NCBI GenBank assembly: GCA_902767725.1
Contig: CACXIM010000003.1
Coordinates: forward strand, 1-64,000
DNA length: 64,000 nt
Direction: 5' to 3'
Source: an uncultured Bacteroidia bacterium
Lineage (GTDB): Bacteria > Bacteroidota > Bacteroidia > Bacteroidales > F082
A model generated the notes under the pieces. That model was given only the letters and a program-made list of their open reading frames with translations. It had not been told where the DNA came from and ran no database searches. Positions 8,516-16,208 of the stretch are shown here, piece by piece. Within the stretch, counting starts at the first letter, position 1; each line of letters opens with the position of its first letter. The translations under genes and the position numbers were made by a program.

Positions 8516-9511
8516 ATGCCTATGGAAGACAATCCCTACCCAATCCCGTTTCCTCGTATTGGCCTTAGTCAAGGCGACTTCAATGGCATTAGTTATGAGC
8601 TCATGTTAAAGACTTTTGCCGATGCTCGCATGTTCGAAACGCTCACTCCTGTCTTGTATGGGCAATCGAAGGCTTTTTCCTACTACAAGAAGAACTTCGG
8701 CATGGAAAGCCCCAATTATTCTTTGACTCGCGATGCGCGTCAAGCATGGGACAAGAAGTTTAATATCATCAACATCGTTGAAAACGAACTGAAGATTGAG
8801 CCGGGTGTCCCTTCCAATCTCTCAGCTGAGATGTCGGTGCTTTCGATGAAGCGGGCGGCCGACGATCTTCGCAGCGGTGTTCTTGATGCCTTGGTGATGG
8901 CGCCCGATAGTCCTTTGGTGGCGCAGAGTAATCGCGATTTCCTACTGTCGTTCCATAAGGAATCCAACCCTTTGCAGGTCTTGGTGAACGGACAGATGCG
9001 CATCGCCTTGGCTACGGGTGACTTGCCTTTGCGTGCTGCCCTCGACCAAATTGACGCTCCTTTCCTCGTTGGCAAGCTTACGACCTTGTCGCAAGCCTTG
9101 AAGACAGACTTCGGCATCAGCTCGCCTAAGATTGCCGTCATGGGCATTAATCCACATTCAGGCTCAATCGTTGCAGGCGACGACGAAAAAGTGGCGAAAG
9201 CCCTCACTGAGGCTCAGGATAAAGGTCTCTTTGCCTTTGGGCCTTTCTCGGCTTCTCAGTTGTTTGCAGCGGGTTTATGGAAGAAATACGATGCGGTGAT
9301 GGCCATGCACTATGAGCAAGGTGTGTTTCCCATGAAGTTCATTTCGCTCGACGGTTACGCCTATTATTGGGCAGGTTTGCCTGTGGTGTGTGCCGCTCCG
9401 TTACATGGTCCAGCCTACGACATCACCAACCAAAACAAGGCAGTGCCCGATTCCTACCGCAAGGCGGTGTTCTTGGCCGCAGATGTGGTCAATCACCGCA
9501 GAGAGCAATAA
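8516..9511 (+). CDS. pdxA: 4-hydroxythreonine-4-phosphate dehydrogenase
   Basis: PdxA oxidises 4-phosphohydroxy-L-threonine in the DXP-dependent pathway to pyridoxal phosphate (vitamin B6). The 331-residue protein opens with the family's GLSQGDFNGISYELMLKT pattern (compare the usual 'GDxNGIGxE'), has the metal-binding NPHSG motif around residue 214, and the late HYEQGVFPMKF segment in which family members normally have HDQG-PxK. The length is at the short end of the family (330-360). Two ATGs (8516, 8522) are possible starts. It lies 86 bp after waaA and ends 1 bp before a strong bidirectional terminator. No other B6 gene is nearby. Confidence 0.88.
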   Translation: MPMEDNPYPIPFPRIGLSQGDFNGISYELMLKTFADARMFETLTPVLYGQSKAFSYYKKNFGMESPNYSLTRDARQAWDKKFNIINIVENELKIEPGVPSNLSAEMSVLSMKRAADDLRSGVLDALVMAPDSPLVAQSNRDFLLSFHKESNPLQVLVNGQMRIALATGDLPLRAALDQIDAPFLVGKLTTLSQALKTDFGISSPKIAVMGINPHSGSIVAGDDEKVAKALTEAQDKGLFAFGPFSASQLFAAGLWKKYDAVMAMHYEQGVFPMKFISLDGYAYYWAGLPVVCAAPLHGPAYDITNQNKAVPDSYRKAVFLAADVVNHRREQ

Positions 9512-9539
9512 AAAAGGAGGTCGAAAACCTCCTTTTTTA
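9510..9539. terminator. Bidirectional Rho-independent terminator (pdxA / Asp-box gene 1)
   Basis: GGAGGT-cgaaa-ACCTCC flanked by A6 on the left and T6 on the right, placed between convergent genes; works in both directions. Confidence 0.85.
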
Positions 9540-9560
9540 TTGACTTAGGCCAAAGGAATC

Positions 9561-11591
9561 TTACTTCACGATGAACTTTTGAGTCACGGTGCCGGCGGTG
9601 ATGAAGTACACACCGCTGGTCAGGTCGTTGACGTTGATCGTGTTGACACCCTTCACGCCTTGCATGTTGATCACATTCTGACCCATGATGTTGTAGATGG
9701 AGATTTCAGCGTCGTTCTCCAGTCTTACGTTCAGCTGGCTGACAGCAGGGTTGGGATAGAGCTCCATCTGCGTGTTGGCGGCAGGAACGTTTTCTTCAAC
9801 AGCCAAACCGTCGATGTTGGGATGCACCAATGTGGCCCAGATGAAGTTGTCGGTCGACGATGACTGTTGTGCGCTGTTGCCGACATAGAATCCGGGAGTG
9901 TCGTCGGCTTGGTAACCGAACCAGAAGTCCATGTTAGTGGTGTTCTGGATGCTCATGGTGGCCAAAGCCTCATCGTAGCTGTGCATGAATTCGTCGGCTT
10001 CCTGCAGTTGGAGTTGGTTGTAGTAGACGTCGCCCAACTCTTCTGTATATTCGCCATAGTGGTCAGCCAAGTGGTAGGGTGCTTCCAGGAAGCTCACATA
10101 GATGCTTCTCAGATACTTGTTGTCGTTCGACACACGGTTGTAGTCGGGGCAGGAATAACCCACGGCAATGGCACCACTTTCGTCGACGCATATTGCGGGC
10201 AATACGGAAGCGCCTTGCCAGAACTGATAATAGTCTTCTCCATAGTACATGTTCTCCAAGCTCATGTTGCTGAAGTTGTCAACGTCGATAAAGCCGACGA
10301 CGTTGGAGCTTTCAAAGTTACGAACAATATACTCACCGTCTTCGGCAGTGGGCCACCACAAACGGAACACGTTGTGGGGATTGGAAGGGATGACGTAATT
10401 GTCGTCGGGGCATTTCCATTCGGGAGCCACAAGGGTGCCCATGCTTTCATTCCAATAGAAAATGCCATCAGCGGTTTTGCCGTAACTGAATGTATAGCTT
10501 GTGCCGAGTTCATCGTGATAATACTGGTGACTGGAAAAAGCACAGTGCACCATGCCGTTGTTGTCGATGCAGATGGCTCCTGTCTCAGGGCCAAACAACG
10601 GGTTGTCTTCACCAAACAACGAGGCGGGGTCGGTTTCCCAGTCCATGCCAGCGTAAGGGTTGTCCCAAACCTTGATTTGTTGCCACGTCTCACCGTTGTC
10701 GCTCGATTTGATCACGTAGGTGTGACCTATTACTTGGCCAGTGAGCAGAATGGCGACATAGTTGCCATTGGCCGCCAAGGCATAATAGTCAGAGCCGTAG
10801 ATTTTGTGCTCCCAGTCCTCCAAGGTGGGGATAAAGGTGGTGGTCCAGTTTTCGCCGTCGGTCGAGCGGCTGTAGTAGAGGTAGGAGTCGGCCAAGTTGT
10901 CGTCGTCTTGGTCGCAACCCAGGACGTGGATGATTTCGTGGTTGTCGCCGGAGGTGGCAATCTTGGGCCAGGTCATCAGGTTCACTGTGGTGCCGAGATT
11001 ATCGGGGTTCGGGATGCTGAAGGGGCCTTGCCATTCGCCTTCGCCTTTGGTCTCGCGGGTGTAGTAGGCGAGGTGGGCACTAGGGGTGCCAAAGCTGGCA
11101 TGGGAGATGACGATTTCACCTTGAGGGCCATACTGAGTGTAGCAAGGCCAGCCCGTCTTTTCGATTTCAACGCGGCCAGGCATCGGGTTGTTTTCTTCAT
11201 CGTAGAGGAATTCGCTGCCATTGTAGTAGTCGTAGCCTGCACCGCGGTCGGTCAAGTTGGCTTGTTGTGACCAAGTGGCGACGAGGCCTACGGTGCCATC
11301 TTCAAAACGATGCATACGGTTGGCCACAAAGCCATTGCTCTGCAAGTCGTAGTAGGTTTTCATGGTTTGGCAGTCCACGGGGTATTCAGGGTCTCTGTTC
11401 GGGTTGGAGGGCAACACTTGCGATGGGGCGAAGCTCATGATGGGAGCCTCGTTGAAGCCACCGTAAGCCTTCTTGTAGATGTTGGCGGTGCCGACTTTCA
11501 TCTTTTCAGCCTTGACAGGCTGGTTCTTTGTTTGTGCAAAGCCCGTCATTCCGACGGCCAGTGCAAGTGAAAGGAATAAAACTTTCTTCAT
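9561..11591 (-). CDS. Secreted Asp-box (sialidase-like propeller) protein with T9SS sorting domain, paralogue 1
   Basis: This 676-residue protein has a signal peptide (MKKVLFLSLALAVGMTGFAQ; start 11591, chosen because the longer ORF lacks a signal sequence and would overlap the promoter). Two Asp-box motifs of the S-x-D-x-G-x-x-W type are visible at about 241-249 (SRSTDGENW) and 296-303 (SSDNGETW), which are features of sialidase/BNR β-propellers. The catalytic arginine triad of sialidases is not evident, so I do not call it a sialidase. The C-terminus (ELYPNPAVSQLNVRLE to KFIVK) is a type A T9SS sorting domain. It is the first of three tandem paralogues; its last ~160 bp are 97% identical to those of paralogue 2. 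Function unknown; surface or secreted. Confidence 0.85.
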   Translation of the reverse strand: MKKVLFLSLALAVGMTGFAQTKNQPVKAEKMKVGTANIYKKAYGGFNEAPIMSFAPSQVLPSNPNRDPEYPVDCQTMKTYYDLQSNGFVANRMHRFEDGTVGLVATWSQQANLTDRGAGYDYYNGSEFLYDEENNPMPGRVEIEKTGWPCYTQYGPQGEIVISHASFGTPSAHLAYYTRETKGEGEWQGPFSIPNPDNLGTTVNLMTWPKIATSGDNHEIIHVLGCDQDDDNLADSYLYYSRSTDGENWTTTFIPTLEDWEHKIYGSDYYALAANGNYVAILLTGQVIGHTYVIKSSDNGETWQQIKVWDNPYAGMDWETDPASLFGEDNPLFGPETGAICIDNNGMVHCAFSSHQYYHDELGTSYTFSYGKTADGIFYWNESMGTLVAPEWKCPDDNYVIPSNPHNVFRLWWPTAEDGEYIVRNFESSNVVGFIDVDNFSNMSLENMYYGEDYYQFWQGASVLPAICVDESGAIAVGYSCPDYNRVSNDNKYLRSIYVSFLEAPYHLADHYGEYTEELGDVYYNQLQLQEADEFMHSYDEALATMSIQNTTNMDFWFGYQADDTPGFYVGNSAQQSSSTDNFIWATLVHPNIDGLAVEENVPAANTQMELYPNPAVSQLNVRLENDAEISIYNIMGQNVINMQGVKGVNTINVNDLTSGVYFITAGTVTQKFIVK

Positions 11592-11628
11592 ATTACTTGT
11601 AGTTTGGATGAGTTGCTTGTTGAGGCTA

Positions 11629-11636
11629 CAAATATA
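11629..11636 (-). promoter_or_regulatory. -7 box (TATATTTG) for Asp-box paralogue 1
   Basis: TATATTTGTAG on the minus strand, 37 nt before the start at 11591, and just downstream of the preceding terminator at 11659-11690. Confidence 0.55.
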
Positions 11637-11658
11637 TACATTTTTCAAAAAACGTAAC

Positions 11659-11690
11659 AAAAAAAGGAGACTCGAAAGTCTCCTTTTTTT
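11659..11690 (-). terminator. Rho-independent terminator after Asp-box paralogue 2
   Basis: GGAGACT-cgaa-AGTCTCC with A- and T-tracts on either side, immediately after the stop of paralogue 2. Confidence 0.85.
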
Positions 11691-11713
11691 CATTGACCGA
11701 GGTCAAGGGAATC

Positions 11714-13753
11714 TTACTTCACGATGAACTTTTGGGTCACGGTGCCGGCGGAGATGAAGTACACACCGCTGGTCAGGTCGTTGACGTTGATCGTGTTGAC
11801 ACCCTTCACACCTTGCATGTTGATCACATTCTGACCCATGATATTGTAGATGGAGATTTCAGCGTTGTTCTCCAGCTTCACGTTCAGTTGGTTCACAGCA
11901 GGGTTAGGATAGATTTCCATCTGAGTGTTGGCGGCAGGAATGTTTTCTTCAACAGCCAAACCGTCGATGTTGGGGCGAACCATGGTAGCCCAGATGAAGT
12001 TGTCGGTAGGACCGGCTTGCGAAGCGTTGTTGCCAACGAAGAGGCCTGGAGTGTCGTCAGCTTGGTAACCGAACCAGAATTCCAGATCAGTGGTGTTCTG
12101 GGGGCAGAAGGGCCAAATGGCTTCGTCGTAGCTGTGCATGAAGTCGTCGGCATCCTGAAGTCTGAGTTGGTTGAAGTAGACGTCGCCAAGTTCTTCGGTG
12201 TACTCACCATAGTGGTCGGCCATGTTGTAAGGAGCCTCAATGTAGCTCACGGTGATACCTCTCAGGTATTTGCCGTTGTTGTCCAGACGCTCGTAGTTAG
12301 GAGTGGAGAAACCGATGGCGATGGCGCCGCTTTCGTCGATGCAGAGAGCCGGCAGAGAAGAAGAGCTGTACCAGAATTGATTATAGTCGTCACCATGGTA
12401 CAAGTTGTCCAAAACCATGTCAGAGAAGTTATCCACATCGATGAAGCCGACAACGTTAGAGGAGGTTAAGTTACGGACGATGTAATCCCCGTTAGCGTCG
12501 GTGGGCCACCAGAAACGGAAAGCGTTCATAGGATCGGAAGGAATGACAGTACCGTCATCGGGGCAAACCCATTCGGGACCTTGCACGGTGCCCATGCTTT
12601 CGTTCCAGTAGAAGATACCATCAACGGTCAGGCCATAACCAACCATCCAGCTTTCGCCGAGTTCGGGGTGGTAGAAGTGCATGGTGGAGAAGGCGCCGTG
12701 AAGCATGCCATTGTTGTCGAAAGCGATGCAGCCGGTCTCAGGACCATAGCAGTAAAGGTCGCAGTCGTCGCAGCCAAAGATAGAAGCCTCGTCGTTTTCC
12801 CAGTCCATGCCACCGTAAGGGTTGTCCCAGAATTTGATCTTGGTCCAGGTCTCACCGTTGTCGGTCGACTTGATGATCAAACCGTGAGCCATGGTAGAAC
12901 CCATGAGCAGGATAGCGACGTTGTCGCCATTGGCGGCCAATGAATATTGGTCAGCGCTGTACTGCGTGTATTCCCATTCTTCGAGGGTGGGCACCATAGT
13001 GGTGGTCCAGTTCACGCCATCGGTCGATCTGCTGTAGTACAGATAGGTATCGCCCAGGTTGTCGCTGTCTTGTTCAGCGCCAAGCACGTGGATGATGTCA
13101 TGGTTGGCACCCGTGGTGGCAATCTTGGGCCACGTCATGGAAACATTACCATCGGCAGGCATGGGCAGGTCGGTGGGGTTCGGGATGTAGTTGGGGCCTT
13201 GCCATTCGCCTTGACCCTTCTTTTCGCGGGTGAAGTAAACAAGGTCGTTGCCAGTGTGGGCGATGGCGATTTCACCATCAGGGCCATACTGGGTGTAGCA
13301 GGGCCAACCAGTTCTGACGCTACCTTCGATACGGGCGGTCAACGGGTTGTTTTCTTCGTCGAAGAGGTAGCCGTTGCCATCGAAATAGTCATAACCTGTA
13401 CCACGATCGGCGAAGCTGGGGCTAGCTTGTCCCCAGTTGGCGACCATACCAACGGTACCGTCTTGGAAGCGGTGCATACGGTCGGCTGCAAAGCCGTTGA
13501 CTTGCAGGTCGTAGTGGGTCTTCATGGTTTGGGCATCGTAGTTGAACTCAGGGTCTCTGGTGCCTTCGGAAACTCTAGGAGCAGAAGGAGTGTAGTTGAA
13601 CTCCATAGGGAGAGCCTCGTTGCCTGTGTAGGCCTTCTTGAAGGTGACGCGAGTGTTCTTCACCTTTTCAGCCTTAACAGGCTGGTTCTTTGTCTGCGCA
13701 AAGCCAGTCATTCCGATGGCGAGCGCGAGTGTCACGAATAAAACTTTCTTCAT
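11714..13753 (-). CDS. Secreted Asp-box protein with T9SS sorting domain, paralogue 2
   Basis: This 679-residue paralogue has the same plan: signal peptide MKKVLFVTLALAIGMTGFAQ (start 13753), Asp-box motifs SRSTDGVNW and STDNGETW, a central W/Y/D-rich region, and a type A T9SS sorting domain (EIYPNPAVNQLNVKLE to KFIVK). The protein body is clearly related to paralogue 1 (for example shared GWPCYTQYGP, DRMHRFQDGTVG, ADHYGEYTEELGDVY), while the last 160 bp differ at only five positions. It has an extra Cys-containing loop (FGCDDCDLYCYG) that the other copies lack. It has its own promoter and terminator, so the three are separate transcription units. Function unknown. Confidence 0.85.
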   Translation of the reverse strand: MKKVLFVTLALAIGMTGFAQTKNQPVKAEKVKNTRVTFKKAYTGNEALPMEFNYTPSAPRVSEGTRDPEFNYDAQTMKTHYDLQVNGFAADRMHRFQDGTVGMVANWGQASPSFADRGTGYDYFDGNGYLFDEENNPLTARIEGSVRTGWPCYTQYGPDGEIAIAHTGNDLVYFTREKKGQGEWQGPNYIPNPTDLPMPADGNVSMTWPKIATTGANHDIIHVLGAEQDSDNLGDTYLYYSRSTDGVNWTTTMVPTLEEWEYTQYSADQYSLAANGDNVAILLMGSTMAHGLIIKSTDNGETWTKIKFWDNPYGGMDWENDEASIFGCDDCDLYCYGPETGCIAFDNNGMLHGAFSTMHFYHPELGESWMVGYGLTVDGIFYWNESMGTVQGPEWVCPDDGTVIPSDPMNAFRFWWPTDANGDYIVRNLTSSNVVGFIDVDNFSDMVLDNLYHGDDYNQFWYSSSSLPALCIDESGAIAIGFSTPNYERLDNNGKYLRGITVSYIEAPYNMADHYGEYTEELGDVYFNQLRLQDADDFMHSYDEAIWPFCPQNTTDLEFWFGYQADDTPGLFVGNNASQAGPTDNFIWATMVRPNIDGLAVEENIPAANTQMEIYPNPAVNQLNVKLENNAEISIYNIMGQNVINMQGVKGVNTINVNDLTSGVYFISAGTVTQKFIVK

Positions 13754-13826
13754 GATGTTGTGATTTAAGTTTGTAATTAAATTAGTTGCATGTTTATCCA
13801 TCGTTTAATTGGAACGATTTGGGCTG

Positions 13827-13834
13827 CAAATATA
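13827..13834 (-). promoter_or_regulatory. -7 box (TATATTTG) for Asp-box paralogue 2
   Basis: TATATTTGCAGCC on the minus strand, fitting TAnnTTTG, about 73 nt before the start at 13753; the same box and its surroundings recur upstream of paralogue 1. Confidence 0.55.
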
Positions 13835-13891
13835 AACATTTTTCAAAAGGTGGCAATAAAATGGGTTATTTTTTCTCTTTTTTGGAAAACG

Positions 13892-13918
13892 AAAAAAGGA
13901 GGCTCGGCCTCCTTTTTT
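13892..13918 (-). terminator. Rho-independent terminator after Asp-box paralogue 3
   Basis: GGAGGC/GCCTCC stem with three-base loop, A6 and T6 on the two sides, 22 bp after the stop of paralogue 3. Confidence 0.85.
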
Positions 13919-13940
13919 CACGTTAATCCAAGGGTTCAGA

Positions 13941-16004
13941 TTATTTCACGATGAACTTCATGGTGTTCTCAAAACCGTTGGCCTTCACAGTGACGAAGTA
14001 GATGCCACTGTTCAGCTCGCTGATGTTGACGGGCTTGTTGTTCATACCCGTGGTGAGGCTCACGTTTTGGTTCATCACGTTCTGTCCCATGATGTTATAG
14101 ATGCTGATGCTCATCTCGGAAGCTTGCGAAGCGCTCACTTCGATGTTGAGCACGTCGTTGGCGGGGTTAGGATAGACGCGGGTGGAGTTCATCGGGTTGA
14201 CGGCGTTGTGCTCGCTAACGTTCACACCAGGATAGTCAGGAACGACTTTCTGGGCCCAGATGAAGTTGTCAGTGGGAGCGGCTTGTTGTGCAGCACCGTC
14301 GCCCGTATACCGACCTGGGGTGTCGTCAGCCTGGTAGGAGAACCAGAATTCTTCATTGGTGGTGTAGGTCGGGCAGGTGGGCCAAATGGCTTCGTCATAG
14401 CTGTGCATGAATTCGTCGGCATCTTGCAGCTTCACGTATTCATAGTAGATGTCGCCAGGAATATCAGTGTATTCGCCAGTGGCGTCACCCATTACGTAAC
14501 CGGGCTCGATGAAGGTCACCATGATGCTTCTTAAGTATTTGTTGTCATTGGACAGCTCGCGTGAAGCATCCATGACGGAGTAGGCAACAGCAACGGTACC
14601 GGTCTCATCGACGCAGATGGCTGGTGAAGTTGAGGGAGTTTGGAAATAGTTGCTGATCAGCATGTTGTCGCTGCTGATGTCGGTAAAATGATCATCAGGA
14701 GAGAGGAAACCGATGAGGTTGGCGGATTGGAAATTACGAACGATGTACTCGCCCGTGGCATCCGTGGGCCACCACATGCGGCAGATGTTGTGGGGGTCGG
14801 AGGGGACGATGGAATAATCGTCGGGGCAAACCCACTCGGGTGCTTTCATGGTACCCATGTTTTCGTTCCAATAGAAGATGCCGTCTATGGTTTTGCCGTA
14901 CCAATAGGTGTAACCGGTGCCGAGTTCGAGGTGGGCATAGTGGTGACCATTGAAAGCAGCATGCACCATGCCATTCTTGTCAATGCAAATGGAGCCGTTT
15001 TCAGGACCGTATTGTTCGACGTCGTTAATATAGATTTCATCGTCGTTGCCAAAGAGGGTGCTCTCGTCGTTATCCCAGTCGCCAGCGTAGGGGTTCTCCC
15101 AGAACATGATCTTGTTCCAGGTCTCGCCATTGTCGGTCGACTTGATTATATAGCCATGTCCATAAACGCTGAGGACCATGATGGCGACGGTGTTGCCGTT
15201 GGCTGCCATAACGTAGGAGTCGGCACTATAAAGGGTCTTTTCCCAGTCTTCCAAGGTGGGAATATCGGTGGTGGTCCAGTTCACGCCATCGGTCGAGCGG
15301 CTGTAGAACAAATAAACGCCATCGTCGTCACTGTCGGCGGCAACCACGTGGAGAATGTCGTGGTTGTCACCAGTGGTGACCACTCTGGGCCAAGTCATGT
15401 TGGTAGTGGGAGCATCGAGCCATGTGGGATTCGGGATTTCGTTGGGGCCTTGCCATTCACCTTCGCCCTTGTTTTCGCGGGTGTAGTAAACCAGGTTGGT
15501 GCCGGTGTGGGAAACAATGATTTCGCCATTGGGGCCATATTGGCTGTAGCTCGGCCAACCGCTCCTCATCGACTCGATGCGCGAGGTCACTGCTGGGAGA
15601 CCATCTGGGCTGTCTTCTTCAAAGATGAATTTGGTGCCGTTGTGGTAGTCATAGCCTGTGCCACGGTCGGGGAAATTGGGAACGTTTTGTGCCCAAGTGG
15701 CGGTGAGGCCCAAGGTACCATCATCGAAGCGATACATACGGTTACCGACCATCTTGTTGGTTTGGAGGTCGTAGTAGGTCAACATGGTTTGCCATCCACC
15801 AATATCCTCGCCTCTGAGGTTTGTGGGGAGACTTGTGGTAGGAGCAAAGTTGAATGCAGGGGCTTCTTCGTTGGTCTTGCCATAAGCGGTCATTTGTGCT
15901 TTTGCGCTGCGGAGCTTTTCAGCCTTCACGCGCTCTAGTCCTTTCTGTGCAAAGCCGGACATAGCCACGGCAATTGCGAGTGCAGTGAATAAAACTTTTT
16001 TCAT
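13941..16004 (-). CDS. Secreted Asp-box protein with T9SS sorting domain, paralogue 3
   Basis: This 687-residue protein is the most divergent of the three paralogues. Signal peptide MKKVLFTALAIAVAMSGFAQ; Asp boxes SRSTDGVNW and STDNGETW; shared landmarks include GWPSYSQYGPNGEI, YYTRENKGEGEWQGPNEIPNP and EFMHSYDEAIWP. The sorting domain (RVYPNPANDVLNIEV to MKFIVK) belongs to the same type A family but its sequence is clearly different from the near-identical pair in paralogues 1 and 2. It has its own promoter and terminator. Substrate or ligand unknown; sorting domain implies export by T9SS. Confidence 0.85.
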   Translation of the reverse strand: MKKVLFTALAIAVAMSGFAQKGLERVKAEKLRSAKAQMTAYGKTNEEAPAFNFAPTTSLPTNLRGEDIGGWQTMLTYYDLQTNKMVGNRMYRFDDGTLGLTATWAQNVPNFPDRGTGYDYHNGTKFIFEEDSPDGLPAVTSRIESMRSGWPSYSQYGPNGEIIVSHTGTNLVYYTRENKGEGEWQGPNEIPNPTWLDAPTTNMTWPRVVTTGDNHDILHVVAADSDDDGVYLFYSRSTDGVNWTTTDIPTLEDWEKTLYSADSYVMAANGNTVAIMVLSVYGHGYIIKSTDNGETWNKIMFWENPYAGDWDNDESTLFGNDDEIYINDVEQYGPENGSICIDKNGMVHAAFNGHHYAHLELGTGYTYWYGKTIDGIFYWNENMGTMKAPEWVCPDDYSIVPSDPHNICRMWWPTDATGEYIVRNFQSANLIGFLSPDDHFTDISSDNMLISNYFQTPSTSPAICVDETGTVAVAYSVMDASRELSNDNKYLRSIMVTFIEPGYVMGDATGEYTDIPGDIYYEYVKLQDADEFMHSYDEAIWPTCPTYTTNEEFWFSYQADDTPGRYTGDGAAQQAAPTDNFIWAQKVVPDYPGVNVSEHNAVNPMNSTRVYPNPANDVLNIEVSASQASEMSISIYNIMGQNVMNQNVSLTTGMNNKPVNISELNSGIYFVTVKANGFENTMKFIVK

Positions 16005-16055
16005 ATACGTTTATTTTTAGGTTGAATGATGTTTTTCTTTCTTGTTTTGAGGCAA

Positions 16056-16063
16056 CAAAAATA
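16056..16063 (-). promoter_or_regulatory. -7 box (TATTTTTG) for Asp-box paralogue 3
   Basis: TATTTTTGTTGCC on the minus strand, 52 nt before the start at 16004. Confidence 0.5.
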
Positions 16064-16154
16064 GGTATAATTTTTTAAAATCAAAATTCTGACCCATTAT
16101 TTTTTTTCATGAAGCTTGTGTTGTGAATTAAAAAGTGTCATAAAATATGCAGGG

Positions 16155-16188
16155 TTTGCAAAACGAAAAGAGATAATTCCTACTTTTA
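16155..16188 (+). promoter_or_regulatory. Possible promoter of the GH92 gene
   Basis: TTTG at 16155-16158, a 22-nt spacer, then TACTTTTA at 16181-16188 (one mismatch to TAnnTTTG), about 20 nt before the start at 16209. Confidence 0.4.
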
Positions 16189-16208
16189 CAGCCTCAAATT
16201 ATTATCTT

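Noticed and set aside
9867..11270. Long open frame (467 codons) on the plus strand opposite the first Asp-box gene
   Set aside because: It mirrors the coding gene in a complementary frame, is rich in V/H/D as expected for antisense of such DNA, has no promoter or family, and the other strand has a signal peptide and domain structure.
9561..16004. Calling the Asp-box proteins sialidases
   Set aside because: Asp boxes occur in many propeller proteins; the sialidase catalytic residues (Arg triad, Tyr/Glu pair, FRIP motif) are not visible.
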